Source of the DNA: Paracoccaceae bacterium
Lineage (GTDB): Bacteria > Pseudomonadota > Alphaproteobacteria > Rhodobacterales > Rhodobacteraceae
Assembly: GCA_020846995.1 (NCBI GenBank)
Contig: JADLCV010000029.1
Location: 1-56,442 of the forward strand
DNA length: 56,442 nt
Direction: 5' to 3'
In this document: piece by piece, positions 29,478-40,397 of the stretch
How positions within the stretch are numbered: the first letter of the stretch is position 1
Layout of the letters: each line of letters begins with the position of its first letter
Notes under the pieces: model-generated
Databases searched by the model: none
The model's input: the letters and a program-made list of their open reading frames with translations, nothing else
Told to the model about the DNA's origin: nothing
Program-made: the position numbers and the translations under genes

Positions 29478-31574
29478 GTGGAAACCGTCATCCTTCTCGC
29501 GCCCCTCGCCGGCGCCCTCGTCTGCGGCCTCTTCTGGCGGCTGATCGGCGAGGAGGCGGGCATGGTGCTCGCCACGGCGATCCTCTTTCTCTGCGCGCTG
29601 CTCGCCTGGATCGTCTTTCTCGGCCACGATGGCGAGACCCAGCGCATCGTCCTCATGCGCTACGTCGACTCGGGCTCGCTCGCGACCGACTGGGCGATCC
29701 GGCTCGACCGCCTGACGGCGATCATGCTCGTCGTGGTGACGACGGTCTCGGCCCTCGTCCACCTCTATTCCTTCGGCTACATGGCCCATGACGACAACTG
29801 GCGCGAGGGCGAGCACTACCGGGCCCGCTTCTTCGCCTACCTGTCGTTCTTCACCTTCGCCATGCTCGCCCTCGTCACCTCCGACAACCTCGTCCAGATG
29901 TTCTTCGGCTGGGAGGGCGTGGGCGTCGCCTCCTACCTCCTGATCGGTTTCTACTGGCGCAAGTCGTCGGCCAATGCCGCCGCGATCAAGGCCTTCATCG
30001 TCAACCGGGTGGGCGACTTCGGCTTCGGGCTCGGCATCTACGCCCTCTTCTTCCTGACCGATTCGGTCAACTTCGACGTCATCTTCGCGGCCGCCCCGCG
30101 ACTCGCCGGGACCGAACTCACCTTCCTCTGGACCGGCTGGAACGCGGCCGAGATCGTCACCTTCCTTCTCTTCGTCGGCGCCATGGGCAAGTCGGCGCAG
30201 CTTTTCCTGCACACCTGGCTGCCGGATGCGATGGAGGGGCCGACGCCCGTCTCGGCCCTCATCCATGCCGCGACGATGGTGACGGCGGGGGTCTTCCTCG
30301 TCTGCCGGATGTCGCCGGTGATCGAGTTCGCCCCCGACGCCGCCGGCCTCATCACCTGGGTCGGCGCCGCCACCGCCTTCTTCGCCGCAACCGTCGGCCT
30401 CGTGCAGAACGACATCAAGCGCGTGGTCGCCTACTCGACCTGCTCGCAGCTTGGCTACATGTTCGTCGCCGCCGGCGTCGGGGTCTATTCGGTGGCGATG
30501 TTCCACCTCTTCACCCATGCCTTCTTCAAGGCGATGCTGTTCCTCGGCGCGGGCTCGGTCATCCGCGGCATGCACCACGAGCAGGACATGCGCCGCTACG
30601 GCGGCCTCCGGCACAAGCTGCCCTGGACCTTCGCGGCCATGCTGACGGGGACGCTCGCCATCACCGGCCTCGGGATCCCGCTCACCCATTACGGCCTGGC
30701 CGGCTTCGTCTCCAAGGACGCGATCATCGAGAGCGCCTTTGCCGCCGGACCGCTGCCGGTCTTCTGGCTGCTTGTCGCCGGGGCGGCGATGACCTCGTTC
30801 TATTCCTGGCGGCTCATGTTCCTGACCTTCTGGGGCCGCCCGCGCGGCGACCACCACACCCACGACCACGCCCGCGAGAGCCCGCAGTCGATCCTGATCC
30901 CGCTCGGCGTGCTGGCGGTGGGCTCGATCCTCGCCGGCATGGTCTGGTATGGCCCCTTCTTCGGCGACGAGGCGCGCGTCCGGGCCTGGTTCGGCATCCC
31001 CGAGGCCGCGGCCGCGGCACCGGCCGAGGCGGCCGCGGCCGCCCCGGCGCCGGCGGCCGGCCACGGGGCGGCCCCCGCCGCGGGCGGGCACGGGGCCGGG
31101 GCGGCCGCGGCGCCGCCGCCGGGGGCGGGCGCGATCTACATCGGCGCCGGAACCCACGTCCTCCACGATGTCCACGGCGTTCCGGCCTGGGTCCGGGCCG
31201 CGCCCTTCCTCGCCATGCTCCTCGGCCTCGGGCTCGCCTTCCAGTTCTACATCCGCCGGCCCGACTGGCCGGCCGCGCTCGCGCGGAGCCAGCGGCCGCT
31301 CTACCTCTTCCTCCTCAACAAGTGGTATTTCGACGAGATCTACGAGGCGGTGCTGGTGCGGCCGGCCAAGGCGCTCGGCCGCTTCCTGTGGAAGCGCGGC
31401 GACGGCACGGTGATCGACGGCACCATCAACGGGATCGCCATGGGCATAATCCCCTTCGTCACCCGCCTCGCCGGGCGGGCGCAGTCGGGCTATGTCTTCC
31501 ACTACGCCTTCGCCATGGTCCTCGGCATCGCCATCCTCGTCACCTGGATGACGCTCGGGGCGGGGGGCAACTGA
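29478..31574 (+). CDS. nuoL: NADH-quinone oxidoreductase subunit L with Ala/His-rich insertion
   Basis: NuoL is the distal proton-pumping subunit with a long lateral helix. The 698-residue protein starts with GTG and shows the Mrp-antiporter core: [20 protein letters not shown], the lysine-bearing helix with [20 protein letters not shown], and [11 protein letters not shown]. At about residues 505-560 it carries an Ala-rich, His/Gly-containing low-complexity insertion just before the C-terminal lateral helix; most of the length beyond ordinary NuoL (about 610-650) lies there. The ending resumes conserved sequence with [14 protein letters not shown]. Its stop shares a base with nuoM. Confidence 0.96.
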   Translation: METVILLAPLAGALVCGLFWRLIGEEAGMVLATAILFLCALLAWIVFLGHDGETQRIVLMRYVDSGSLATDWAIRLDRLTAIMLVVVTTVSALVHLYSFGYMAHDDNWREGEHYRARFFAYLSFFTFAMLALVTSDNLVQMFFGWEGVGVASYLLIGFYWRKSSANAAAIKAFIVNRVGDFGFGLGIYALFFLTDSVNFDVIFAAAPRLAGTELTFLWTGWNAAEIVTFLLFVGAMGKSAQLFLHTWLPDAMEGPTPVSALIHAATMVTAGVFLVCRMSPVIEFAPDAAGLITWVGAATAFFAATVGLVQNDIKRVVAYSTCSQLGYMFVAAGVGVYSVAMFHLFTHAFFKAMLFLGAGSVIRGMHHEQDMRRYGGLRHKLPWTFAAMLTGTLAITGLGIPLTHYGLAGFVSKDAIIESAFAAGPLPVFWLLVAGAAMTSFYSWRLMFLTFWGRPRGDHHTHDHARESPQSILIPLGVLAVGSILAGMVWYGPFFGDEARVRAWFGIPEAAAAAPAEAAAAAPAPAAGHGAAPAAGGHGAGAAAAPPPGAGAIYIGAGTHVLHDVHGVPAWVRAAPFLAMLLGLGLAFQFYIRRPDWPAALARSQRPLYLFLLNKWYFDEIYEAVLVRPAKALGRFLWKRGDGTVIDGTINGIAMGIIPFVTRLAGRAQSGYVFHYAFAMVLGIAILVTWMTLGAGGN

Positions 31575-33124
31575 TGACCAGTCTCCTGTCCATCGTCACC
31601 TTCCTGCCCGCGCTCGCGGCGGCGATCCTCGCCCTCTTCCTGCGCGGCGAGGACCGGGCGGCGCAGGCCAACGCCAAGTGGCTCGCGCTCGTCGCCACGC
31701 TCGCGACCTTCGCGGCCTCGCTCGTCCTGCTCGCGGGCTTCGACCCCGCCAACCCCGGCTTCCAGTTCGTCGAGGAACGGCCCTGGATCTTCGGGCTGAC
31801 CTACAAGATGGGGGTCGACGGCATCGCGCTGCCGTTCGTCCTGCTCACGACCTTCCTCATGCCGATCACCATCCTTGCCTGCTGGAACGTCACCCACCGG
31901 GTCAAGGAATACATGATCGCCTTCCTCGTCCTCGAGACGCTGATGACGGGGGTCTTCACGGCCCTCGACCTCGTGCTCTTCTACCTCTTCTTCGAGGGCG
32001 GGCTGATACCGATGTTCCTCATCATCGGCATCTGGGGCGGCAGGGACCGCATCTATGCCGCCTTCAAGTTCTTCCTCTACACCTTCCTCGGCTCGGTGCT
32101 GATGCTCGTCGCCATGATCGCCATGTATGTCGATGCCGGCACCACCGACATTCCCCGCCTGCTCCGCCACAGCTTCGAGTCGGGGCCGATCGAGATCCTC
32201 GGCTGGCAGATCGTCGGCGGCATGCAGATGCTCCTGTGGCTCGCCTTCTTCGCCTCCTTCGCGGTCAAGCTGCCGATGTGGCCGGTCCACACCTGGCTGC
32301 CCGACGCCCACGTCCAGGCGCCGACCGCGGGCTCGGTCGTGCTGGCGGCGATCCTCCTGAAGATGGGCGGCTACGGCTTCCTGCGCTTCAGCCTGCCGAT
32401 GTTCCCGGTCGCCTCCGAGATCGTGGCCCCGCTCGTCTTCTGGCTCTCGGCCATCGCCGTCGTCTACACGAGCCTTGTCGCTCTCATGCAGGACGACATG
32501 AAGAAGCTCATCGCCTATTCGTCGGTCGCCCACATGGGCTTCGTGACCATGGGCATCTTCGCCGCAAACCGCCAGGGCATCGACGGGGCGATCTTCCAGA
32601 TGGTCTCGCACGGCCTCGTCTCGGGCGCCCTCTTCCTCTGCGTGGGGGTCATCTACGACCGCATGCACACGCGCGAGATCGCGGCCTACGGCGGCCTCGT
32701 GAACCGCATGCCGGCCTATGCGGCGGTCTTCTCGCTCTTCACGCTCGCGAACCTCGGCCTCCCCGGGACGAGCGGCTTCGTGGGCGAGTTCCTGACGCTC
32801 GTCGGCATCTTCCAGGCCGACACCTGGGTGGCGACGGTGGCGGCGACCGGGGTCATCCTGTCGGCGGCCTACGCGCTCTGGCTCTACCGGCGGGTGGCCT
32901 TCGGCGACCTCATCAAGGAAAGCCTGAAGACGATCACCGACATGGACCGGCGCGAGAAGACGGTCTTCGCGCCGCTCGTGGCGATGACGCTCCTTCTTGG
33001 CGTCTATCCCTCGCTCGTCACCGACCTCATCGGCCCGACGGTGGCCGAACTCCTGTCGCACCACGACGCCGCGCTGGCGGCCGCGGCCGACGCCGTCCCC
33101 GGCCTGCGCCTGGCGGGGAACTGA
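31574..33124 (+). CDS. nuoM: NADH-quinone oxidoreductase subunit M
   Basis: NuoM is the second antiporter-like proton-pumping subunit. The 516-residue protein shows the TM5 glutamate in [57 protein letters not shown] and [12 protein letters not shown]. These are standard for the family. The ATG at 31574 uses the last base of the nuoL stop. A 10-base gap leads to nuoN. Confidence 0.97.
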   Translation: MTSLLSIVTFLPALAAAILALFLRGEDRAAQANAKWLALVATLATFAASLVLLAGFDPANPGFQFVEERPWIFGLTYKMGVDGIALPFVLLTTFLMPITILACWNVTHRVKEYMIAFLVLETLMTGVFTALDLVLFYLFFEGGLIPMFLIIGIWGGRDRIYAAFKFFLYTFLGSVLMLVAMIAMYVDAGTTDIPRLLRHSFESGPIEILGWQIVGGMQMLLWLAFFASFAVKLPMWPVHTWLPDAHVQAPTAGSVVLAAILLKMGGYGFLRFSLPMFPVASEIVAPLVFWLSAIAVVYTSLVALMQDDMKKLIAYSSVAHMGFVTMGIFAANRQGIDGAIFQMVSHGLVSGALFLCVGVIYDRMHTREIAAYGGLVNRMPAYAAVFSLFTLANLGLPGTSGFVGEFLTLVGIFQADTWVATVAATGVILSAAYALWLYRRVAFGDLIKESLKTITDMDRREKTVFAPLVAMTLLLGVYPSLVTDLIGPTVAELLSHHDAALAAAADAVPGLRLAGN

Positions 33125-33134
33125 GGGCCATCCC

Positions 33135-34574
33135 ATGACACGCGCCGATCTCCTGACCGTCCTGCCCGAGGCGCTGCTCGCGCTCGCTGCGCTCGCGGCC
33201 CTGATGTGGGGTGTCTTCGGCGGCAAGGACCGCCTGGCCCTGCCGATCCTCTGGGCGACCGCGGCGCTCCTCGCCGCACTCGCGGTCTGGATCGCGGCCG
33301 CCGGCGAGGGTGCCCGGACGGCCTTCGGGGGCCTCTTCGTCGACGACGCCTTCGCCCGCTTCGCCAAGGTCGTGCTGCTCGCGGCGGCGGCGGCGGTCCT
33401 CGCCATGGCGGCGGGCGTCCTCGGGCGGCGGGGCCTCCTGCGCTTCGAGTTCCCGGTCCTCGTCGCGCTCGCCGCCCTCGGCATGATGATGATGGTCTCG
33501 GCCGGCGACCTCATGGCCCTCTACATGGGGCTCGAGCTGCAGTCGCTCGCGCTCTACGTCATCGCTGCCATGCGCCGCGACAGCGTCCGCTCGACCGAGG
33601 CCGGGCTCAAGTACTTCGTCCTCGGCGCGCTCGCCTCGGGGCTCATGCTCTACGGCGCCTCGCTCGCCTACGGCTTTGCCGGGACCACGGGCTTTGCCGG
33701 CATCCTCGAGGCGCTGGCCGCCGGAGAGACGCCGCTCGGCCTGCTCTTCGGGCTCGTGTTCCTGCTCGCGGGGCTCTCGTTCAAGGTCTCGGCCGTGCCC
33801 TTCCACATGTGGACGCCGGACGTCTACGAGGGCGCGCCGACGCCGGTGACGGCCTTCTTCGCGACCGCCCCCAAGGTCGCGGCGATGGCGCTCATCGCCC
33901 GCCTCGTCCACGACGCCTTCGGCCCGGCCGGCCACGACTGGCGGCAGGTCGTCGCGCTCCTCGCCGTGGCCTCGATGTTCCTCGGCGCCGTGGCCGGGAT
34001 CGGGCAGCGCGACTTCAAGCGGCTGATGGCCTACTCCTCGATCGGCCACATGGGCTTCGCGCTCGTCGGGCTGGCCGCGGGCAGCGCCACCGGGGTGCAG
34101 ACGATGCTCGTCTACCTCGCCATCTACGCGACGATGAACGTCGGCGTCTTTGCCTTCATCCTCGCCATGGAGCGCGAGGGCCGCCACCTCACCGACCTCG
34201 CGAGCCTGGGCCTTCTGGCCCGGCGCGAGCCGACGGCGGCGCTCGCGCTCATGATCCTGCTCTTCTCGCTCGCCGGGGTGCCGCCGCTCCTCGGCTTCTT
34301 CGCCAAGTACGGCGTCCTCCTCGCGGCCGTCGAGGCGGACATGGCCTGGCTCGCCCTCGCCGGCGTCATCGCGAGCGTGATCAGCGCCTTCTACTACATC
34401 CGCATCGTCTACCTCATGTATTTCGGCGACGAGGGCGAGGGCCTCGACGGGGCCATGACGCCGGCCCAGAAGACCCTCCTCGTCGTCACCGCGGCGGTCA
34501 TGGTGGCGGGCATCGTCAACCTCTTCGGCATCGAGGCGCCGGCGGCCGCCGCCGCCCAGGCCCTTGTCCGCTGA
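33135..34574 (+). CDS. nuoN: NADH-quinone oxidoreductase subunit N
   Basis: NuoN is the third antiporter-like subunit and closes the nuo set. The 479-residue protein has the TM5 glutamate in [37 protein letters not shown] and [14 protein letters not shown], with the C-terminal region [14 protein letters not shown]. The extreme C-terminus ([13 protein letters not shown]) overlaps the birA start by 11 bases. All fourteen subunits nuoA-nuoN are therefore present and intact in this window. Confidence 0.97.
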   Translation: MTRADLLTVLPEALLALAALAALMWGVFGGKDRLALPILWATAALLAALAVWIAAAGEGARTAFGGLFVDDAFARFAKVVLLAAAAAVLAMAAGVLGRRGLLRFEFPVLVALAALGMMMMVSAGDLMALYMGLELQSLALYVIAAMRRDSVRSTEAGLKYFVLGALASGLMLYGASLAYGFAGTTGFAGILEALAAGETPLGLLFGLVFLLAGLSFKVSAVPFHMWTPDVYEGAPTPVTAFFATAPKVAAMALIARLVHDAFGPAGHDWRQVVALLAVASMFLGAVAGIGQRDFKRLMAYSSIGHMGFALVGLAAGSATGVQTMLVYLAIYATMNVGVFAFILAMEREGRHLTDLASLGLLARREPTAALALMILLFSLAGVPPLLGFFAKYGVLLAAVEADMAWLALAGVIASVISAFYYIRIVYLMYFGDEGEGLDGAMTPAQKTLLVVTAAVMVAGIVNLFGIEAPAAAAAQALVR

Positions 34575-35331
34575 GGCCTGGCCCGCAGGCTGGGCGCGCC
34601 TCGTCCTGCCCGAGGCGGCAAGCACGATGGAGGAGGCGGGGCGGCTCGCGCCGCTCCTCGCCGGGCCGGCCTGGATCCTCGCCCTGCGCCAGACGGCGGG
34701 GCGGGGGCGGCGCGGGCGGGCCTGGGTCGAGCCGCCGGGGAACTTCGCGGCGACGGCGATCCTTCACCCCGCCTGCCCGCCGGCGGCGGCGGCGCAGCGG
34801 TCGTTCGTGGCCGCCCTCGCCCTCGCCGACACGCTCGCGGGCCTCCTTGGCGGGCCCGGGCGGCTGGCGCTGAAATGGCCGAACGACGTCCTCCTCGACG
34901 GCGGCAAGGTCGCGGGCATCCTGCTCGAATCGACCGCGGCGGGGGGCCGCGTCGCCCATCTGGCCGTCGGCATCGGCGTCAACCTCGTCGCGGCGCCGCC
35001 CGCGGCCGCGGTCGAGGCCGGAGCACTGACGCCGGTGGCGCTCGCCTCCGCCCCCGGGGGGGGGGCGGTCACGCCCGCGGCCTTCCTCGACCGTCTCGCC
35101 CCCGCCTTCGCCCGCTGGGAGGGCCGCCTCCGGGACGAGGGATTCGCGCCCCTGCGCGCGGCCTGGCTTGCGCGGGCGGCGCGCATCGGGCAGAGGGTGA
35201 CGGCGAGGATCGGCGAGACCGCGGTCACCGGCACCTTCGCGACCCTCGACGAGGGCGGGGCCCTCGTCCTCGACACCCCGGCCGGCCGGCGCACGATCGC
35301 CGCGGCCGAGGTGCATTTCCGGCCGCTCTGA
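34564..35331 (+). CDS. birA: Biotin-protein ligase (no DNA-binding domain)
   Basis: BirA activates biotin with ATP and attaches it to the lysine of biotinyl domains such as MCC alpha in this window. The 255-residue protein has the adenylate-binding loop [12 protein letters not shown] (about 44-55), [19 protein letters not shown] (about 104-122) and a small C-terminal SH3-like domain. It lacks the N-terminal HTH of the E. coli regulator form, so it is a ligase only. The start is a TTG inside the end of nuoN; the alternative starts would cut into the conserved region. It is a standard downstream neighbour of nuoN in Rhodobacteraceae. Confidence 0.93.
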   Translation: MSAEAWPAGWARLVLPEAASTMEEAGRLAPLLAGPAWILALRQTAGRGRRGRAWVEPPGNFAATAILHPACPPAAAAQRSFVAALALADTLAGLLGGPGRLALKWPNDVLLDGGKVAGILLESTAAGGRVAHLAVGIGVNLVAAPPAAAVEAGALTPVALASAPGGGAVTPAAFLDRLAPAFARWEGRLRDEGFAPLRAAWLARAARIGQRVTARIGETAVTGTFATLDEGGALVLDTPAGRRTIAAAEVHFRPL

Positions 35332-35341
35332 CGGGGTTCCC

Positions 35342-36121
35342 ATGCTGCTCGCGATCGACTGCGGCAACACCAACACGGTCTTCGCGCTCTGGGACGGGGC
35401 GCGCTTCCTTGCCACCTGGCGGCTGACGACCGAGCACCGCCGCACCGCCGACGAGTATTTCGTCTGGCTGTCGTCGCTGATTGCGCTCGGCCGGCTCGAG
35501 GTCGGGGTGACCGAGGCGATCATCTCCTCGACCGTCCCGCGCGTCGTCTTCAACCTGCGCGTCCTCTGCGACCGCTACTTCGGCTGCCGGCCCCTGGTCG
35601 TGGGCAAGCCCGGCTGCCTCCTGCCGGTGCCGCCGCGCGTCGATCCCGGCACCAACGTCGGCCCCGACCGGCTCGTGAACGCGGTCGCGGGCTTCGATCG
35701 CTATGGCGGCGACCTCGTCGTCGTCGATTTCGGCACCGCCACCACCTTCGATGTCGTCGACACCGACGGGGCCTATGTCGGCGGCGTCATCGCGCCCGGC
35801 GTCAATCTCTCGCTCGAAGCCTTGCACATGGCGGCGGCGGCCCTGCCGCATGTCGATGTCGCCCGCCCGGCGACGGCGATCGGCACGAACACGGTCGCCT
35901 GCATGCAGGCCGGCGTCTATTTCGGCTACATCGGCCTCTGCGAGGGGATCGTCCGCCGGATCCGGGCCGAGTGGCCGCGGACGCTGCGCGTCATCGCCAC
36001 CGGCGGGCTCGCCCCGCTCTTTGCCCAGGGGACGGAGCTCTTCGAGCGGATCGACGACGATCTGACCATGCACGGACTGGTCGTGCTCAACCGCTTCAAC
36101 AGGGGTCTTGCGGCAGCATGA
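35342..36121 (+). CDS. coaX: Type III pantothenate kinase
   Basis: CoaX phosphorylates pantothenate in coenzyme A synthesis and is the form not inhibited by CoA. The 259-residue protein belongs to the ASKHA fold: N-terminal phosphate loop LAIDCGNTNTVFAL (about 3-16), GPDRLVNAVAGF (about 107-118), and the second phosphate loop VVDFGTATTFDVV (about 127-139) with the catalytic aspartate. GGVIAPGVNLS is also conserved. Its stop overlaps the start of the RNase J gene (ATGA). Confidence 0.96.
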   Translation: MLLAIDCGNTNTVFALWDGARFLATWRLTTEHRRTADEYFVWLSSLIALGRLEVGVTEAIISSTVPRVVFNLRVLCDRYFGCRPLVVGKPGCLLPVPPRVDPGTNVGPDRLVNAVAGFDRYGGDLVVVDFGTATTFDVVDTDGAYVGGVIAPGVNLSLEALHMAAAALPHVDVARPATAIGTNTVACMQAGVYFGYIGLCEGIVRRIRAEWPRTLRVIATGGLAPLFAQGTELFERIDDDLTMHGLVVLNRFNRGLAAA

Positions 36122-37803
36122 AGGGTGCCCGGCTGATCTACCTTCCGCTCGGCGGCGCCGGCGAGGTGGGCATGAACGCCTATGTCTACGGCTACGGGCC
36201 GGAAGGCAGGGAGCGGCTGATCCTCGTCGACTGCGGGGTCAGCTTCGGCGACATGGCCTCGACCCCGGGGGTGGAACTCATCCTGCCCGACCTCACCTGG
36301 CTCGCCGAGCGGGCGAGCCGGATCGAGGCCATCTTCATCACCCACGCCCACGAGGATCACATCGGCGCCCTGCCCTGGCTCTGGCCGCGGCTCAAGGCGC
36401 CCGTCCACGCCCGCCGCTTCACCGCCCATATCGGCCGGCTGAAGTTCGAGGAGGCGGGGCTGCCGCGCGAGGCGATCCAGGTCGTCGAGGCGCGGCCGGC
36501 GACGGTCGTCGCGGGGCCCTTCCGCGTCGGTTTCCTGCCCGTTGCCCATTCGCTGCCCGAAAGCGCGGCCCTCGTCATCGACACGCCGGCGGGCCGGGTC
36601 CTGCACACCGCCGACTTCAAGCTCGACCCCTCGCCGGTCATCGGCGACCCTTGGGATCCCGCGGCCTGGGCAGCGGTGGCCGGGGAGATCGCGCCCGCCC
36701 GCGTGCGGGCCATGGTCTGCGATTCGACGAACGTCCTCGTCGAGCATCCCGGCCGCTCCGAGACCGCGATCGCCCCGGCGATCGCGGCCCTCGTCGCCTC
36801 TCGCGAGGGGCTCGTCGTCGCCACCACCTTCGCCTCGAACGTCGCCCGCCTGAAGACGCTCGCCGAGGCGGCGGCGGCCTCGGGCCGGGCGGTCTGCCTT
36901 CTCGGGCGGGCGATGAAGCGCATGGTGCAGGCGGCGACCGAGACCGGGCTTCTCGCCGGCTTTCCCCCGACGGTGACGCCCGAGGAGGCGGCGGCCATGC
37001 CCCGCCACCGGCTGATGCTGCTCGCGACCGGCAGCCAGGGCGAACGGCGGGCGGCGGTCGCCCAGTTCGCCCGCGGCCGCTATCTCGGCCTCTCGCTGGC
37101 CGAGGGCGACCTCGTCCTCTTCTCCTCGAAGACCATCCCGGGGAACGAGCGCGACGTCCTGCGGCTGGTCAACGCCTTCTCCGAGATGGGGGTCGACGTC
37201 GTCGACGAGCAGGCGGGCGCCTACCACATCTCGGGCCACGCCAACCGCCCCGACCTTGCGACCGTGCAGGACCTCGTCCGCCCGGCCATGGTCATCCCCA
37301 TGCACGGCGAGCATCGCCACCTGCGCGCCCATGCCCGGATGGCGCAGGGGCGCGGTTTCGCAAGCGAGATTGTCGCCAACGGCATGATGGCCGAGATCGC
37401 GGGCGAGGCCCCCGAGATCGTCGAATACATCGAGGCCGGGCGCCTCTACCTCGACGGCAGCGTGCTCGTCGGGGCCGCCGACGGGGTCATGCGCGACCGC
37501 ATCCGCATGGCGCTGAACGGGGTCGTGCTGGTGACGATCATCATCGACGAGGACGGCGCCCCCCTCGGCGAGGCCTGGGTCGAGACGCTGGGCCTGCCCG
37601 GCCGCGGCCGCGGCGGCGGCCCGCTCGCCGAGGCGCTCGAGGCCGAGCTCGCGCGCGTCCTCGAGCGGGCCGGGCGCGGCACGCTCGCCGACGACGACAA
37701 GCTTGACGAGGCGATGCGTCGCGTCGTCCGCCAGGTGGCGATGGAAGAGATCGGCAAGAAGCCCGAGGTGACCGTCGTCGTCAGTCGCCTGATGGCCGAG
37801 TAG
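36118..37803 (+). CDS. rnj: Ribonuclease J
   Basis: RNase J is a metallo-beta-lactamase/beta-CASP enzyme with 5'-3' exo- and endoribonuclease activity, used for RNA decay and rRNA maturation in alphaproteobacteria. The 561-residue protein has the zinc motif HAHEDH at residues 76-81, beta-CASP features DSTNVLVEHPGRSE, TTFASNVARL, LLATGSQGE and HISGHANRPDL, and the PMHGEHRHL histidines. A C-terminal domain follows. The gene is convergent with the RNA helicase gene and the two coding ends overlap by 23 bases, so the two 3' ends are antisense to each other. Confidence 0.95.
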   Translation: MKGARLIYLPLGGAGEVGMNAYVYGYGPEGRERLILVDCGVSFGDMASTPGVELILPDLTWLAERASRIEAIFITHAHEDHIGALPWLWPRLKAPVHARRFTAHIGRLKFEEAGLPREAIQVVEARPATVVAGPFRVGFLPVAHSLPESAALVIDTPAGRVLHTADFKLDPSPVIGDPWDPAAWAAVAGEIAPARVRAMVCDSTNVLVEHPGRSETAIAPAIAALVASREGLVVATTFASNVARLKTLAEAAAASGRAVCLLGRAMKRMVQAATETGLLAGFPPTVTPEEAAAMPRHRLMLLATGSQGERRAAVAQFARGRYLGLSLAEGDLVLFSSKTIPGNERDVLRLVNAFSEMGVDVVDEQAGAYHISGHANRPDLATVQDLVRPAMVIPMHGEHRHLRAHARMAQGRGFASEIVANGMMAEIAGEAPEIVEYIEAGRLYLDGSVLVGAADGVMRDRIRMALNGVVLVTIIIDEDGAPLGEAWVETLGLPGRGRGGGPLAEALEAELARVLERAGRGTLADDDKLDEAMRRVVRQVAMEEIGKKPEVTVVVSRLMAE

Positions 37804-39322
37804 CAAAGCCGCGGGTGAGGAAGGCGGGCATGTGGTCGCCCCAGCCGGGGGACGCGAGTTCGCCCTGCGCCGCCTCGGGGGCAGGCGGCCGCGGCTCGCG
37901 CCTTTCGGCGCCCGGGCGCGGTGATGCCGGCCGCGGCTCGCGCCGCTCCGGGCGGGGCGGGGCCGGCCGGCGCTCGCGCCGTTCCGGGCGCGCGCCCTCC
38001 GGCGGCGGCGCGGGCAGGGGCGCAGGCGCGGGCGGGGCCGCGGCGGCGGGGCCCGGGGCCGCGGCGGCGGGGCGCCCGGCCGCGGGCGCCGCCCGGCCCG
38101 CCCGGCGCGGCGCCTCGGCGCGGTCGCGCCCGCGCCCGTGACTGCGGCCCTCCTCCTCCGCGCCCTCGGGCGGGAGCGCGGGCGCCTCGGCGCGCGGTAT
38201 CGGCTTCTTGATCAGGGCCTCGATCGCCGCCAGATGCTTGTCGTCGGCCGGCACGGCGATGGTGATCGCCTGCCCCGACCGCCCGGCCCGCCCGGTGCGG
38301 CCGATGCGGTGGACGTAGTCCTCGGGGTGGGTCGGGACGTCGAAGTTGAAGATGTGGCTGACGGCCGGGATGTCGAGCCCGCGGGCGGCGACGTCGGAGG
38401 CGACGAGGAGGTGGAGCGCCCCGTCGCGGAAGCTGTCGAGCGTCCGCGTCCGCACCGACTGGTCGAGATCGCCGTGGATGGGCGCGGCGTTGAAGCCATG
38501 CGCCTTGAGCGATTTCGCCACCACGTCGACCTCGGTCTTGCGGTTGCAGAAGATGATGGCGTTGGTGCAGGCGGTCCCCTCGGCACGGATGAGGGCCCGA
38601 AGCGTCGCCCGCTTGTCGGCCGAGGTGCGGTCGCGGCGGGGAGGCGTCACCGTCACCAGCCGCTGCTCGATGCTCTCGGCCGCGGTCGCCCGGCGCGCGA
38701 CCTCGATCTTGGCGGGGTTGGTGAGGAAGGTCGAGGTGATGCGCTCGATCTCGGGCGCCATGGTGGCCGAGAAGAAGAGCGTCTGGCGGGTGAAGGGGGT
38801 AAGCTGGAAGATGCGCTCGATGTCGGGGATGAAGCCCATGTCGAGCATGCGGTCGGCCTCGTCCACGACCATGATCTGGACGCCGGTGAGCAGGAGCTTG
38901 CCCCGCTCGAAATGGTCGAGAAGCCGGCCGGGGGTGGCGATGAGGACGTCGACGCCGCGGTCGATCAGGCGGTCCTGCTCGGCAAACGATACCCCGCCGA
39001 TGAGGAGCGCCTTGGTCAGCGGCAGGTGGCGGGCGTAGGTGTCGAAGTTCTCGGCCACCTGGGCGGCAAGTTCGCGCGTCGGCGCGAGCACGAGGCTGCG
39101 CGGCATCCGCGCCCGCGCCCGCCCCTGCGAGAGAAGGGTGATCATCGGCAGGACGAAGCAGGCGGTCTTGCCGGTGCCGGTCTGGGCGATGCCGAGGACG
39201 TCGCGGCCCTCGAGCGCCGGCGGAATGCCCTGGGCCTGGATCGGGGTCGGGGTGGCGTAGCCGGCTTCGGCAACCGCCTGGAGGACCCGGGGGTCCAGAT
39301 TGAGGTCGGAAAACTGCGTCAT
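37781..39322 (-). CDS. rhlE: DEAD-box RNA helicase, RhlE type
   Basis: This ATP-dependent RNA helicase unwinds structured RNA in ribosome assembly or RNA decay. The 513-residue protein shows the Q motif region, Walker A AQTGTGKT (46-53), PTRELAAQ, the DEAD box VVDEADRM (near 155), SATM, and motif VI HRIGRTGRAG near 336. The core ends at about 385; the rest is a low-complexity tail rich in Ala, Pro, Glu and Arg, with repeated 'ERREPRP' type units, ending with a conserved-looking GWGDHMPAFLTRGFA. Arg-rich tails of this kind help RNA binding. RNase J lies convergently next to it. Confidence 0.93.
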   Translation of the reverse strand: MTQFSDLNLDPRVLQAVAEAGYATPTPIQAQGIPPALEGRDVLGIAQTGTGKTACFVLPMITLLSQGRARARMPRSLVLAPTRELAAQVAENFDTYARHLPLTKALLIGGVSFAEQDRLIDRGVDVLIATPGRLLDHFERGKLLLTGVQIMVVDEADRMLDMGFIPDIERIFQLTPFTRQTLFFSATMAPEIERITSTFLTNPAKIEVARRATAAESIEQRLVTVTPPRRDRTSADKRATLRALIRAEGTACTNAIIFCNRKTEVDVVAKSLKAHGFNAAPIHGDLDQSVRTRTLDSFRDGALHLLVASDVAARGLDIPAVSHIFNFDVPTHPEDYVHRIGRTGRAGRSGQAITIAVPADDKHLAAIEALIKKPIPRAEAPALPPEGAEEEGRSHGRGRDRAEAPRRAGRAAPAAGRPAAAAPGPAAAAPPAPAPLPAPPPEGARPERRERRPAPPRPERREPRPASPRPGAERREPRPPAPEAAQGELASPGWGDHMPAFLTRGFATRPSGD

Positions 39323-39467
39323 GAGCGTCCATGCTGTGCGGCATCGGGCCGCAACGGTAAAGGGACGCTAGGCAATCGGGCGCCCCGGGCGGCGTGCGCG
39401 GGGCTCATATGGGCCCCGCATGGGGGCGCCATACTGCACTTGCGCGATGCAGTCAACGAAGAGGGGC

Positions 39468-39496
39468 TTCCGGCCCGGCCCGGCCCGGGCTAGCAT
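39468..39496 (+). promoter_or_regulatory. Predicted promoter of the CHAD gene
   Basis: TTCCGG (39468-39473), 17 bases, TAGCAT (39491-39496), 26 bases before the ATG at 39523. It lies in the 200-base gap between the divergent helicase and CHAD genes. I see no comparably good promoter for the helicase. Confidence 0.35.
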
Positions 39497-39522
39497 CGGC
39501 CGCCGCCCCGAACCCGCCCCCG

Positions 39523-40326
39523 ATGTCCGATCCCGACCTGACGCGCGAGATGGCCGCCGCCGAGGCCCTGCGCCGGGTCGCCGGGCGGGCGCTTGCGGCC
39601 TTCGAGACGGCCCGGGGCGAGGTCATGGCAACGGACGCCCCCTCGGGGCCGCACCGGGCGCGGGTGGCGCTGCGGCGGCTGCGAAGCCACCTCCGCGCCT
39701 TCCGGCCCGTCACCGCGGAGGGGGCGCTCGCGCCCCTCGAGGAGGAGGCGCGCGCCCTCTTCCGGCTTCTCGGCCCCCTCCGCGATGCCGATGTCCTTGT
39801 CCACGACATCGGCGCCGCCGATGCCCGGGCCCTGGCGGGGCTCGAGGCGCGGGCGGCGGAGGCGCGGGGCGAGGCGCGCGCGGCGCTGGCCGCGGCCGGG
39901 GCCGAACGCTTCGCCGCGACCGCGACCGCCACCCTCGCCGGAGCCGGCTGGGAGGGGCGAAAGGCCGGGCGGCCGGCCCGGAAGGCCGCCGCCCGGGCGC
40001 TCGCGCGCGCGCGCCGCCGTCTCCTCGCCCATGGCCGGCGGCTGGCGGCGATGGCCGAGGAGGACCGCCATGCCGCGCGGAAGGATCTGAAGGCGCTGCG
40101 CTATCTCGTCGACGACTGGGGCGGGCTCTGGCCCCGCCGGAAGGTCGCGCCGCTCGCCCGGCGGCTCAGGGCGCTCCAGGACGGGCTCGGGGCCCTGAAC
40201 GACCTCGCCTTGGCCGAGGCCCGGGGCGCCATCCAGGCCGACCGCGTCCGGGAGCTTCGGGAGACGGCGATGGTCGCGGCCGGGGCGGCGTGGCGCACGC
40301 TTCGCAGGGCGCGCGTCTTCTGGTAG
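39523..40326 (+). CDS. CHAD domain protein
   Basis: The 267-residue protein is a CHAD domain, an alpha-helical fold rich in conserved basic residues that binds inorganic polyphosphate. Two histidine/arginine helices are visible: HRARVALRRLRSHLRAF near residue 44 and the second at RHAARKDLKALRYLVDDW near residue 184, plus LQDGLGALNDLALA. It has no CYTH domain, so it stands alone. The role is likely polyphosphate-granule association or a structural one; this follows from the family. The ATG at 39523 is preferred over longer readings because no domain sequence precedes it. Confidence 0.85.
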   Translation: MSDPDLTREMAAAEALRRVAGRALAAFETARGEVMATDAPSGPHRARVALRRLRSHLRAFRPVTAEGALAPLEEEARALFRLLGPLRDADVLVHDIGAADARALAGLEARAAEARGEARAALAAAGAERFAATATATLAGAGWEGRKAGRPARKAAARALARARRRLLAHGRRLAAMAEEDRHAARKDLKALRYLVDDWGGLWPRRKVAPLARRLRALQDGLGALNDLALAEARGAIQADRVRELRETAMVAAGAAWRTLRRARVFW

Positions 40327-40397
40327 GGTCGCCTTTCCCCCTTGGCCGTCGCGGCCTTGCCGTGGCAGGATGAGCCGGCCGAGGAGGATCCCCGAAC

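Noticed and set aside
31010-31130. Ala-rich stretch in nuoL as a frameshift
   Set aside because: The frame is continuous and resumes conserved NuoL sequence on both sides.
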